Shown piece after piece: positions 50,813 to 58,844 of a stretch of 64,000 bases of DNA. Positions within the stretch are counted from its first letter, which is position 1; each line of letters begins with the position of its first letter. The notes beneath the pieces are model-generated. The model was not told the origin of the DNA. It saw only the letters and a program-made list of their open reading frames with translations, and did not search any database. The stretch is from Kutzneria sp. CA-103260 (GTDB lineage Bacteria; Actinomycetota; Actinomycetes; Mycobacteriales; Pseudonocardiaceae). The stretch is from NCBI RefSeq assembly GCF_018263855.1, contig NZ_CP073318.1, positions 5,332,001 through 5,396,000 of the forward strand, given 5' to 3'. Made by a program: the position numbers and the translations under genes.

Positions 50813-50925
50813 CTCACTCCGCGGACATGCGTCCACGGAGAGCGCGGACCACGTCACTCGGAGCGCCCCCGTGGGGGCCGGCCCCCACACCCCCACGCCA
50901 GGGCTTCGCCCCGGACCCCGGCAGG

Positions 50926-51264
50926 ATGGCAGCCGTGGACATCAACACCGGCAACCTCCGCGAGCTGGCCCGCGTGATCTCCGAACACCTGCGCGCCAAC
51001 GGTTTCTCGGCCGAAGGGGCGGCCAACCGGCAGGTCCTGGCCCTGGCCGAGGAGTGCGGGGAGTTCGTCGGCTCCTACCGCCGCTGGTCCGGACAGGCCC
51101 GGCGCAGCGGCACCGCCGAGGAGATGCGAGCCGAGCTGGCCGACGTGGTGATCACGGCCTTCGTCAGCGCCCAGGAGCTCGGCATCGACCTGGACCAGGC
51201 CATCACCGAGAAGGCGAAGGTGGTCTTCACCCGCGGTTGGCGGGAGCAGGCTCCGGTGGAGTGA
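50926..51264 (+). CDS. MazG-like nucleotide pyrophosphohydrolase
   Basis: This 112-residue all-alpha NTP pyrophosphatase has the metal-binding pattern EECGE followed by ELADVV (in LALAEECGEFVGSYRRWSG and MRAELADVVITAF). These enzymes remove abnormal nucleotides such as oxidised or damaged dNTPs. The ATG (MAAVDINTGNLRELA) is about 115 bases after the SOS hairpin, across GC-rich, hairpin-forming sequence. SOS control would make biological sense but depends on readthrough of the hairpin. The TetR gene follows 55 bases later. Confidence 0.87.
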   Translation: MAAVDINTGNLRELARVISEHLRANGFSAEGAANRQVLALAEECGEFVGSYRRWSGQARRSGTAEEMRAELADVVITAFVSAQELGIDLDQAITEKAKVVFTRGWREQAPVE

Positions 51265-51319
51265 CCTGTCAACCACTGCCGGGTTCGACAGCCGCTGCCA
51301 CAACGGGCAGGATGAGCCA

Positions 51320-51895
51320 GTGGATCTTCAACGCGGCGCGGGACTGCGCGAGGCGACTCGCCGGGCGGTCCGGACCCAGATCGCCGCCGCGGCCGTCGAC
51401 CTGTTCGCCGCGCACGGCTTCGAGCACACCACCGTCGACCAGATCGCCGCCGCCGTCGGCATGTCCCAGCGCAGCGTGTTCCGCTACTTCGCCACCAAGG
51501 AGGACATGGCCGTCGACGGCCTGGCCGAACGGGGCCATGAGGTCGCCGCCGTCCTGCGCGCCCGGCCCGACGCCGAGCCCCCGCGCACCGCCCTGCGACA
51601 CGCCCTCGACCTCTGCGTTTCGCCCGGGCCCGACCTCGGCCGGGCCCGGATGCTCGCCGACACCCCCGCCCTGCGCCTGGCCATCATGCGCAAGCACCTG
51701 CAGTGGACCGAACTCCTGCTCCCCGAGATGACCCGCCGCCTCGCTCACACCGACCGGCCCGCACTCGCCGCCGGCTCGATCATCACCGCCACCCTGTCGT
51801 GCCTGGACGTCGCCACCGCCGAGTGGGCGCGCGGCAACGGGGTCGAGTCCTTCGCGGACCTGTTCGACGCGGCCCTGGCCGCCCTCCACGGCTGA
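51320..51895 (+). CDS. TetR-family regulator
   Basis: This 191-residue repressor has the helix-turn-helix QIAAAAVDLFAAHGFEHTTVDQIAAAVGMSQRSVFRYFATKEDM and a C-terminal ligand-binding domain with a Met/Leu-rich dimer face (MRKHLQWTELLLPEMTRRL). The GTG start begins MDLQRGAGLREATRR. No clear palindrome was seen in the 55-base gap before it, so its target cannot be named from this window. A strong terminator follows 80 bases after the stop. Confidence 0.9.
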   Translation: MDLQRGAGLREATRRAVRTQIAAAAVDLFAAHGFEHTTVDQIAAAVGMSQRSVFRYFATKEDMAVDGLAERGHEVAAVLRARPDAEPPRTALRHALDLCVSPGPDLGRARMLADTPALRLAIMRKHLQWTELLLPEMTRRLAHTDRPALAAGSIITATLSCLDVATAEWARGNGVESFADLFDAALAALHG

Positions 51896-52351
51896 CCGAG
51901 CCGGAGATGAAGAATTTCCGCCTTTTCGTCACAGCGGGGGACGCGCGGAAAGTTGAATGTGCGACAAGCCGCGAGGGGAGGGTGACTCACCCCCAGCGGG
52001 TCACCCTCCCCCGTGTCTCACAACTCGCATGAAACGCTTTTCTGCGATTCGTCGGCCAGTGTAGCCCAGCGACGGGGAGGCGACCAGCCACATTCGTTAC
52101 AACGATGGCGACCTGGGACGATGCCCCCACGAGGCCAGGATTGGAACCGGGTCGGGATTCGGTCGGCGGATTTTGTATCTGCGGGCAATTACGCAGGTCG
52201 GAGGCCATTTCCCGGAAGCACGAGCGAGCCGCCCGTTACGATGCGCCACGCCGGCCCGGAGCACCATTTCCGTCACGCGACAAAAGGGCGACGGCCCGTG
52301 ACCGTCGGAAATCCGGTCAGCGAAGACGCGGCAGAACTCTGGTAAGCACCG
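51896..52351. other. Gene-free stretch with a strong terminator
   Basis: No supported gene is seen. The piece before 51975 is A/T-richer. A plus-strand open frame (52013-52345) begins without a ribosome site and has poor codon bias. A patch at 52128-52145 looks slightly like a tRNA T-arm on the minus strand but does not fold. Confidence 0.5.
51975..52011 (+). terminator. Terminator after the TetR gene
   Basis: GGGGAGGGTGAC and GTCACCCTCCCC pair exactly (12 bp) around 13 bases. It is 80 bases after the TetR stop. Confidence 0.8.
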
Positions 52352-52368
52352 AAGAGCGTTTGGCTCTT
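52352..52368 (-). terminator. Small hairpin at the CGNR gene end
   Basis: AAGAGC and GCTCTT pair around GTTTG and overlap the TAA stop. A weaker outer GGTAAG/CTTACC pair could extend it. Confidence 0.4.
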
Positions 52369-52936
52369 ACCGGTCCGAGGCCTTGACTCGGGCCCGGTGC
52401 GCCCGCAGGTTCTCGAGGTTGCCGCAGACCTTGGTGGCGTGCCAGACGCCGCTGTTGTTGCGGGACCGGTCGTAGAACGCCACCTGACAGCGGGGGTTGC
52501 GGCACACCTTCAGCCGGCGCCAGGTGTCGGCCTGCTGGGCGGTGAGCATCTCGACCAGGACCAGCGACGACACGAGCCGGCCACCGCCGCCCCGCGGCTC
52601 GATGACCACCGTGCCGGACGCGTCCAGGCGCAGCGTGGCCGACGACAGCTCGTGGGCGGACTCGACGCCGGTCAGCAAGCCCTTGAGCTCGTCCCGCAGC
52701 GTCCGAACCTGGTCCAGATCCCGTTCGGTCAGGGTCACCTCGGGCTGCTGACGGCCGGTCTCCGCCGCCCACACCGCAAGCGCCTCATCCAGCCACGGCT
52801 GGGCGTCCGCCACCTCCGCGAGCAGGTCCCGGGTCCGCGGTCGCCCGGCGGGAATGGTGTTCAGCAGGTCGTGCACGAAGCCGAGCCCCGCCGGGGCGAC
52901 GTCCATCCGGTACCGCCCGCTCGCCGGCCACACCAT
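52367..52936 (-). CDS. CGNR zinc-finger protein with ABATE domain
   Basis: This 189-residue protein has an N-terminal ABATE (stress-induced regulator) domain (GLGFVHDLLNTIPAGRPRTRDLL) and a C-terminal CGNR zinc finger. The finger's four Cys are in CRNPRCQVAFYDRSRNNSGVWHATKVCGNLENLRAHRAR; the CGNR motif itself reads CGNL. Such proteins are taken to be DNA-binding regulators. The ATG is supported by AAGGAGTG. It is divergent from the TauD-type oxygenase gene, 110 bases away, so that gene is a likely target. Confidence 0.88.
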   Translation of the reverse strand: MVWPASGRYRMDVAPAGLGFVHDLLNTIPAGRPRTRDLLAEVADAQPWLDEALAVWAAETGRQQPEVTLTERDLDQVRTLRDELKGLLTGVESAHELSSATLRLDASGTVVIEPRGGGGRLVSSLVLVEMLTAQQADTWRRLKVCRNPRCQVAFYDRSRNNSGVWHATKVCGNLENLRAHRARVKASDR

Positions 52937-53046
52937 CGCCGCCACTCCTTCCACAAGAAACCACCATCAATACTACAGTTCTTACTTCACTGCGCTCACA
53001 GCGAACCGGCGACGCCAACTGCGGCCGCGTCGGCAGAATCGGCGGC

Positions 53047-53967
53047 ATGGTGACGATCACGGAGCAGCGGGGGCCGGCGGTGTGGCGGGGCGCGGAGATC
53101 GCCGACAGCGCCGAGTGGCGGATCGCCCTGGAACCCGGACATCAAGCCGAGCTGTTGACGGCGCTCGACGCCGTCGCCGGAATCGAGCCGGCCGAGGTGT
53201 CGGTGTCGAACTTTCCCTTGCCCACCTTGGGTCCCGTGCTGGCCGAGCTGGCGAGCGAGCTCCTGCACGGACGGGGATTCGGGCTGCTGACCGGCATCCC
53301 GGTCGACGGGCGCACGGCCGAGCAGTCCGACCTGCTCGCCGTCGGCATCGGCGGCCACGTCGCAACCGTGATGCCACAAGGAACATCCGTGCTCGAACAC
53401 GTACGGGACCGTGGCGTCGACCCGACAGCGCCGACCAGTCGCAGCTTCCAGCACCGCGCTGCCCTCGGCTATCACTCGGACCCGTACGACTTCGTCGCGC
53501 TGCTCTGCCTGCGCCCGGCGATGTCCGGCGGACTGAGCACCGCCGTCAGTTCTCCGGCCGTGCACAACGAGATCGTGCGTCACCACCCCGACCTCGCCGA
53601 AGTGCTGTACCAACCGTGGTGGCGGGACCGCCGCAGCGGCGACGGTCCGGACAGCTTCTACACCGAGCCCGTCTACGACATCGACGCTGACGGCCGGCTG
53701 CGCACCAACTACGGCCCCGACTACATCCGCTCCGCGCAGCGGGGCGCCGACGTGCCGCCGCTGAGCCCCGAGCAGCTGGCCGCCATGGCCGCGCTCGACC
53801 GGCTCACCAGCGATCCGCGGTTCGTGCTCGGCATGGACCTGCGCCCCGGGGACATGCAGTTCCTCAACAACCACGTCACCATGCACAGCCGCACCGCGTT
53901 CGAGGACCATCCCGATCCGGCGCTGCGCCGGGATCTCATCCGCCTCTGGCTGTCGGCCCGACACTGA
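53047..53967 (+). CDS. TauD/TfdA-type Fe(II)/2-oxoglutarate-dependent oxygenase
   Basis: This 306-residue oxygenase has the iron triad HxD...H: His-Ser-Asp in LGYHSDPYDFV and the distal His in FLNNHVTMHSRTAFED, with the 2-oxoglutarate-binding Arg in LIRLWLSARH. The sequence FGLLTGIPVDG and TEPVYDIDADGRLRTNYGP are also family-like. It hydroxylates or cleaves an organic substrate, perhaps an amino acid or a natural-product intermediate; no biosynthetic genes are next to it. The ATG is not preceded by a clear ribosome site. Divergence from the CGNR protein suggests regulation by it. Confidence 0.88.
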   Translation: MVTITEQRGPAVWRGAEIADSAEWRIALEPGHQAELLTALDAVAGIEPAEVSVSNFPLPTLGPVLAELASELLHGRGFGLLTGIPVDGRTAEQSDLLAVGIGGHVATVMPQGTSVLEHVRDRGVDPTAPTSRSFQHRAALGYHSDPYDFVALLCLRPAMSGGLSTAVSSPAVHNEIVRHHPDLAEVLYQPWWRDRRSGDGPDSFYTEPVYDIDADGRLRTNYGPDYIRSAQRGADVPPLSPEQLAAMAALDRLTSDPRFVLGMDLRPGDMQFLNNHVTMHSRTAFEDHPDPALRRDLIRLWLSARH

Positions 53968-54011
53968 GGACCGGCGGCCGCGAGGGGGCTCCCGCGCGGC
54001 CGCCGCCCTTG

Positions 54012-55898
54012 TCACGGATAGTCGGTCACGAAGACCGGCTGGCCGATCTTGGTGGTGTCGGCCGGTCCACCGACGCCGTCGACGACGTGGTCGATGGTGC
54101 CGGCGGCGAGGTTGACGGTCATGATGTGGTGCAGCGTCACCCCGGGCGTGGTCGGGACCTCGAAGCCGTTGGCGGTGTGGATGGCCGGGTTGTTCTGGTT
54201 GAACACGTAGACCCCGGCGCCATACAGGCGGTGGGTCCTGACCTTGTCGCCGACCTTGTAGCCGCCATAGCCCAGCACCGAGCCGTGCATCCAGTCGGCC
54301 TGCGTGGGCGGGTCGTACGGGAGCTCGTTCTGGTACATGATCGTGGTGCCGTCGTTGCCGTTCCACACGGTGTTGTACGTCTGGAAGTGCTCGACGAACA
54401 TGCCGGTTGCGGTCACGTGGTCACCGTTGATCACCGCGCCCTGGCGGCCGATGTTGGTGTTCCAGCGCTGGGTGTTGGTCAGGTTCTCCACGCCGTGGTC
54501 GGCCCGCCACACCCAGGTGTTGTCGATGATCACGTTGTCGCTGTTGACTTCCAGCGCGGTGTCGGCGCTGCCGACGTGCGGCCCGCCGACCCGGAAGTAC
54601 ACATCGGACAGTGTGGTGGGGTCGTTGGCGGAGCTGAAGCCAAAGCCGTGCTGCTGGCCGACCCGCAGCAGCACCGGGGACTTCTGCGCGCCGGCGTCGA
54701 AGGTGACACCGGCGACGATGACGCCGGGCACACTGGCGATGTCGAGCGGGATGGCGCCGCGGTCGGCGGTGAGGGTGGCGTGCCCGAGCCCGAGGATGAC
54801 GGTGTCGGGCCGGAACACGTGGATGCTCTGGGCGATGTCGTACACGCCCGGCGTGAGCAGAAGGTTCTTGCCCAGGGCCAGTTCCGCGTTGATCAGCCAC
54901 ACCGGGTCGGAGGGCTTGGCCACGAAGAAGTCGGACAGCGGCACGGTGCGTCCGGGCGTCAAGCCGTTGGCCCACGTGACACCGCGGCTGTTGTGCTGCG
55001 CGGAGGGCACGCGCACGTTCCACTTCCCGTGCGAGTCAACAAAAAGGTACGACTTCTCGCGGCTGACCGGAGTGGTGTCGAGCGTGGTGTACGGCGGGTT
55101 GGGGAACGCCGTCTCGGCCGGCGCGCCGACCACACCGGAGAAGACCTGGTTCCACACGCCGTTGGACCAGCCGGCGATCTCGCTGTTGCGGATCAGCCAC
55201 TGCTGCTGCGAGCCGTTGGTCACCGACGGCAGCTTGGAGTCGGCGATGAAGCCGCCGCTGGCGTACTGGGGTCCGGCGGTGCAGTAGTCCATCAGCGACA
55301 GTCCGCCGCCGGTGACGTTGACCCGGCGGATCGACGCGGCCTGGGACACCGCCCAGAAGTCGGCGGAGGCACGGCAGCCGTCCTGGCCGGTGGCGTTGAT
55401 GTCGATCGACAGGTTCGACACGGTGCGCCAGAAGTTCACCAGCGCCAGGCAGTTGCTGGTGCCGCCGCCGTCGAGGCAGCGGTTGTACGAGTCGATCTTG
55501 CCGTTGATCACGACGTCGTTCGGGGACGCGCCGAGGCCGGCGATCTCGGTGTAGTAGCCGACCTTGATCTGCAGCGGCTGGGTCGCGGTGCCGTAGGCGC
55601 CGGGCTTGAACAGGAACGCGTAGCGCTGAGTGCCCATCTCGTTGTCGACCTGCGTGGCGTACGCCTTGTCCAGCGCCGCCTGGATCTGGCCGACCGGCAT
55701 CGACGGGTCGAACACGGTGACGTTGCCGCCCAGATCGGGCGCGCCGCCGGGATGGAACTGCGACGTGGGGGCCGCCGTCGCAGCGGCGGCGGGCAGGGTT
55801 GTCGCGGCTGCGGGCAGGGTTGTCGCGGCTGCGGGCAGGGTTGTCGCCAGCGCGAGGCCGAGCACCAGCGCCCGGCCGAGTCTTCGGGCCATGATCAT
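54012..55898 (-). CDS. Secreted right-handed beta-helix (pectate-lyase-like) protein
   Basis: This 628-residue secreted protein has a signal peptide extended by three 7-residue repeats (ATTLPAA). The body is a right-handed beta-helix like pectate lyase and GH55 proteins. Typical pieces are FDPSMPVGQIQAALDKAYATQVDNEMGTQRYAFLFKPGAYG (split here: first half, then MGTQRYAFLFKPGAYG), VGYYTEIAGLGASPNDVVING, and TAGPQYASGGFIADS. It belongs to a group in Streptomyces-like bacteria often labelled adenylyl cyclase; nothing cyclase-like is seen. A carbohydrate-active role is likely and is backed by a LacI-type operator upstream (55937-55948). The ATG pair at 55898 and 55892 are both possible starts. Confidence 0.75.
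   Translation of the reverse strand: MIMARRLGRALVLGLALATTLPAAATTLPAAATTLPAAAATAAPTSQFHPGGAPDLGGNVTVFDPSMPVGQIQAALDKAYATQVDNEMGTQRYAFLFKPGAYGTATQPLQIKVGYYTEIAGLGASPNDVVINGKIDSYNRCLDGGGTSNCLALVNFWRTVSNLSIDINATGQDGCRASADFWAVSQAASIRRVNVTGGGLSLMDYCTAGPQYASGGFIADSKLPSVTNGSQQQWLIRNSEIAGWSNGVWNQVFSGVVGAPAETAFPNPPYTTLDTTPVSREKSYLFVDSHGKWNVRVPSAQHNSRGVTWANGLTPGRTVPLSDFFVAKPSDPVWLINAELALGKNLLLTPGVYDIAQSIHVFRPDTVILGLGHATLTADRGAIPLDIASVPGVIVAGVTFDAGAQKSPVLLRVGQQHGFGFSSANDPTTLSDVYFRVGGPHVGSADTALEVNSDNVIIDNTWVWRADHGVENLTNTQRWNTNIGRQGAVINGDHVTATGMFVEHFQTYNTVWNGNDGTTIMYQNELPYDPPTQADWMHGSVLGYGGYKVGDKVRTHRLYGAGVYVFNQNNPAIHTANGFEVPTTPGVTLHHIMTVNLAAGTIDHVVDGVGGPADTTKIGQPVFVTDYP
55791..55848 (-). repeat. 21-bp tandem repeats in the signal peptide
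   Basis: GGGCAGGGTTGTCGCGGCTGC occurs twice in full and a third time in part. It encodes repeated ATTLPAA units between the signal peptide and the mature protein. Slippage could vary the copy number. Confidence 0.9.
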
Positions 55899-55936
55899 GC
55901 GAACCGTCCTGTCGTCGGTGACTGACGGGCCCTGGT

Positions 55937-55948
55937 GAGAGCGCTCTC
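55937..55948. promoter_or_regulatory. LacI-type operator
   Basis: GAGAGCGCTCTC is a perfect 12-bp palindrome with the central GCGC typical of LacI-family sites (compare TGGGAGCGCTCCCA of CebR). It is about 39 bases before the secreted beta-helix gene, which supports control by a sugar-sensing repressor. Confidence 0.65.
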
Positions 55949-56119
55949 TCCCGCGGGCCGGAGGGGTCTGGCTCAGGGGTCTGTCATAGGGTTGGCTAGT
56001 TGTACCCCGTGACCCGGCCGGACGCCATGGCCGGCGCGGATTTCCGGCCCGGAAGACCTGACTGGGACGTCCGAGTGACCGCCCCTGTCGTCCCATGATC
56101 ATCTCTGTAGGCTGGACCG

Positions 56120-56827
56120 ATGCCCGCAACCGTCCGTGTCGGAAAGGTCGACATCGCGTACCGGGAGACCGGGAATCCTGACGGGCAGCCGGTTGTGCTG
56201 TTACACGCGATGGCCAGCGACAGCGGCACGTGGCGGCGACTGGCCCTCGATCTGACCGGTCGCCGGGTGATCGCTCCGGACCTGCGCGGCCACGGCCGCA
56301 GCTCCCGCGCCGACGACTACTCGCTGCCGGGGTTCCGGGACGACATCGTCGGCTTGTTGGACGAGCTGGGGCTGGACCGGGTGGACCTGGTCGGTCACTC
56401 GCTCGGCGGCCGGGTCGCCTGCCTGATCGCCCAGGAGATGCCGGGCCGTGTGCGGCGACTGGTCCTGGAGGACACCCCACCGCCACCCCACGAACCGGGT
56501 CCGCCGCCCACGCGGTCGCCGGCGGCGCTGGCCGGGTTGGCATTCTGGCGGCGCTTCGACCGGTCGATGGTCGAGCCGATGATCACCGAGTTCCGCACGC
56601 CGAACCCGCACTGGTGGTCGCGGCTGGCCTCGGTCACCGCCCAGGCGCTGCTCGTGCACGGCGGGTCGGCCAGCCACGTGCGGCTGGACCACCTGCACGA
56701 GATGACTCGCCGGCTGCCGCACGGCCGGCTGGTCGCCATCGCGGCCGGGCACCGCGTGCACAGCAAGCGCCCGGCCGAATTCCGCGATGTGGTGACGCCG
56801 TTCCTTCAGAGCCGCGACACCTGGTAG
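56120..56827 (+). CDS. Alpha/beta hydrolase
   Basis: This 235-residue hydrolase has the oxyanion loop VVLLHAMASDSGTW, nucleophile elbow GHSLGG and a His in AAGHRVHSKRP. The Asp is likely in the RGHGRSSRADDY or LEDTPPPP region. Substrate unknown; such proteins cleave esters, amides or C-C bonds. The ATG is close to a TGTAGGCT -10-like element, so the message may be leaderless. It converges on the SnoaL-like gene with a 22-base overlap at the ends. Confidence 0.87.
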   Translation: MPATVRVGKVDIAYRETGNPDGQPVVLLHAMASDSGTWRRLALDLTGRRVIAPDLRGHGRSSRADDYSLPGFRDDIVGLLDELGLDRVDLVGHSLGGRVACLIAQEMPGRVRRLVLEDTPPPPHEPGPPPTRSPAALAGLAFWRRFDRSMVEPMITEFRTPNPHWWSRLASVTAQALLVHGGSASHVRLDHLHEMTRRLPHGRLVAIAAGHRVHSKRPAEFRDVVTPFLQSRDTW

Positions 56828-57153
56828 TGCCGGATCTTCTCACCCTCGACCAGCAGGCTGAGCTGCACACTCACGGTCGGCCGGTCGGTGAAGTCGAAAT
56901 CGACGTGCAGATAGCCGAGCACCAGGTTGTCGCTCAGTCGACGGGTTTCCTGGATGGTGTACGTCGCCGTCATCCCGATCGGCTGGGAATCGTAGTACTC
57001 GGCGACTCCCTTCGGCCCGACCGTGTACGGGTGCAGGCCCTGGAAAATGGCGTCCTCGGTGAAGTTCTCGGCCACCCGCTCCGGGTCGTGCGCGTCGACC
57101 GCTTCCTTCCACCGGTCCAGGACAGTGGTCAGTACCGCCACTTCAGCGTTCAT
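56806..57153 (-). CDS. SnoaL/NTF2-like (SgcJ-type) protein
   Basis: This 115-residue cone-shaped NTF2-fold protein has RWKEAVDAHDPERVAENFTEDAIFQGL and closing VSVQLSLLVEGEKIRHYQVSRL. Family members include cyclases, isomerases and polyketide-tailoring helpers, or simply dimeric ligand binders. It lies 2 bases after the SDR gene on the same strand, so the two are co-transcribed. The ATG begins MNAEVAVLTTVLDRW. The end overlaps the convergent hydrolase. Confidence 0.82.
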   Translation of the reverse strand: MNAEVAVLTTVLDRWKEAVDAHDPERVAENFTEDAIFQGLHPYTVGPKGVAEYYDSQPIGMTATYTIQETRRLSDNLVLGYLHVDFDFTDRPTVSVQLSLLVEGEKIRHYQVSRL

Positions 57154-57155
57154 TG

Positions 57156-57866
57156 TCAGTGCCCCGCGCTCTGGCCGCCGTCGACATGCAGGATCTCGCC
57201 GGTGACGAATCGGTTGTTCTCCAGGAACACGATAGCGTCGACCACCTCGTCGACCTCGCCCATTCGGCCGATCGGGTGCAGTTCGGCCAGGAAGTCGTGC
57301 GTTTCCGGGGCGTGCATCGGCGTCTTGACGATGCCCAGCGCCACCGCGTTGACCCGCACGTTGCGGGCCGCGTACTCGATGGCCAGGGACTTGGTGACGG
57401 CGTTCAGACCCCCCTTGGTCAGGGCGGCCAGGGCGGCCGGCACCTGCGAGAGGGCGTGGTCGACCAGCGTGGTCGAGACCGAGACGACGTGCCCGCCGCC
57501 CTGCTCCACCATCGCCGCCACCGCGCCCCGGGAAATGTCGAAGAATCCGCGCAGGTTGACGCCGGTGACCGCGTCGTAGTCCTCGTCGGTGTACTCGGTG
57601 AACGGCTTGGCCACGAAGATGCCGGCGTTGTTCACCAGGGTGTCGATCCGCCCGAACCCCGCCAGCGCCTGTTCGACGACTGCGGCGCCGGCCCCGGGTT
57701 GGGAAAGGTCAGCCGGAATCGTCCGCACCTCTGGGTCGTCGGATTCCTGAATGGTCCGGGAAACCGCCACCACCCGGTAGCCGAGCTTGCGGTACGCCGT
57801 CACCAGCTCGGCCCCGATACCCTGGGACGCCCCCGTGACAATGGCCACCTTCTGTGCTGAACTCAT
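57156..57866 (-). CDS. Short-chain dehydrogenase-like protein lacking the catalytic Tyr
   Basis: This 236-residue SDR-fold protein has an intact cofactor motif TGASQGIGAE (11-20) and NNAG (79-82). The conserved Lys is at 151 (ALTKGGLNAV), but the position four before it, always Tyr in active SDRs, is Ala147 (ALAALTK). A Ser remains nearby (VSVSTTLVD). It may bind NAD(P) without the usual reaction or use another residue. The rest, including IEYAARNVRVNAVALGIVKTPM and HVDGGQSAGH, is normal. It is co-transcribed with the SnoaL-like gene downstream, which may be its partner. Confidence 0.85.
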   Translation of the reverse strand: MSSAQKVAIVTGASQGIGAELVTAYRKLGYRVVAVSRTIQESDDPEVRTIPADLSQPGAGAAVVEQALAGFGRIDTLVNNAGIFVAKPFTEYTDEDYDAVTGVNLRGFFDISRGAVAAMVEQGGGHVVSVSTTLVDHALSQVPAALAALTKGGLNAVTKSLAIEYAARNVRVNAVALGIVKTPMHAPETHDFLAELHPIGRMGEVDEVVDAIVFLENNRFVTGEILHVDGGQSAGH

Positions 57867-58004
57867 CTCGTCCTCCGTGTCATCCGGTCTTGCTAGTTCG
57901 ATGATGCTCCAACAAGATGTGGGTTTCCACGACCGGATTCCTAAGCTGTGCTAGGCGGAGCCTCACAGCGCGGGGGCTTGCACCGGCACCTACATTCCTC
58001 AGGC

Positions 58005-58844
58005 ATGGCTGACTTCTTCCGGCAAGACCTCAGCGGCACCCGGTTCGAGCGGGTGAACCTGACGGGGGCCGAGTTCCGTACCGTCGACCTGACCGGGACG
58101 CGGTTCCGCGGCGTCCTGCTCAGCGACGCCACGCTGCGCGGCATCGAGCTGCGCGACGTGGAGATCAGCGGCGAGCTGGTCAACGTGACCGTGAACGGCG
58201 TCGACATCGGCCCGCTGGTCGAGGCCGAACTGGACCGCAGACACCCCGACCGGGCGAAGATGCGGCCCACCGACCCGGCCGGCTTCCGCCAGGCCTGGGA
58301 CGTGGTGGAACGCCTGTGGGACGGCACGGTTCGGCGGGCCCGCACCTTCGATCCCGCGCTGCTGCACGAATCCGTGGGCGGCGAGTGGTCGTTCATCGAG
58401 ACGCTGCGACACCTCTCGTTCGCCACCGAGTGCTGGATCCTGCGCGGCATGCAGGGCGATCCGGCGCCGTGGCACGCGCTTTCCCTGCCGTGGGACGGAA
58501 TGCCGGACACCCCGGGCGTGCCCCGGGACCGAGAGGTGCGACCGTCCCTGGACGAAGTGCTGGAGCTGCGGCGGGACCGGATGGCCTCGGTGCGTGAGGT
58601 CGTCGATGATCTCACGGAGGAGTCCCTGGCCGGCGACACCGAGCCGGTCGACGCCCCCGGCTGGCCGCCGGCACGCAGCTTCCCGGTGCGGGAGTGCCTG
58701 CTGACCGTGCTCAACGAGGAGTGGGAGCACCGGCTCTACGCGGAGCGTGATCTGGACACGCTGGTCGATTCCGGCTGTGTCGATTCCGGCTGTGTCGATT
58801 CCGGAAGGGGAACGTCCGGAACCGGTCGTAGCGTGTCGGCATGA
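58005..58844 (+). CDS. Pentapeptide-repeat - DinB fusion protein
   Basis: This 279-residue protein begins with a short pentapeptide-repeat region (about residues 6-50: DLSGTRFERVNLTGAEFRTVDL..., with Leu/Phe at each fifth position). A DinB/YfiT-type four-helix bundle follows (about 85-250), with metal-like His in WSFIETLRHLSFATECW and NEEWEHRLYAERD. The C-terminus has 15-bp tandem repeats that give VDSGC units. DinB-like proteins include thiol-dependent S-transferases (bacillithiol and mycothiol). The ATG is followed by MADFFRQDLSG. The next gene overlaps by 4 bases (ATGA). Confidence 0.83.
   Translation: MADFFRQDLSGTRFERVNLTGAEFRTVDLTGTRFRGVLLSDATLRGIELRDVEISGELVNVTVNGVDIGPLVEAELDRRHPDRAKMRPTDPAGFRQAWDVVERLWDGTVRRARTFDPALLHESVGGEWSFIETLRHLSFATECWILRGMQGDPAPWHALSLPWDGMPDTPGVPRDREVRPSLDEVLELRRDRMASVREVVDDLTEESLAGDTEPVDAPGWPPARSFPVRECLLTVLNEEWEHRLYAERDLDTLVDSGCVDSGCVDSGRGTSGTGRSVSA
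58764..58804 (+). repeat. 15-bp tandem repeats at the pentapeptide-DinB gene end
   Basis: GTCGATTCCGGCTGT occurs twice in full (58764-58778, 58779-58793) and a third time in part. It encodes repeated VDSGC units at the protein's tail. The period is a multiple of three, so copy number can change without shifting the frame. Confidence 0.9.

Noticed and set aside
52128-52145. T-arm-like patch on the minus strand suggesting a tRNA
   Set aside because: The loop would read GTTCCAA, and no acceptor, D or anticodon stem can be drawn around it.
52013-52345. Plus-strand frame of 110 codons after the TetR gene
   Set aside because: Starts at the terminator, poor codon bias, no recognisable motif.
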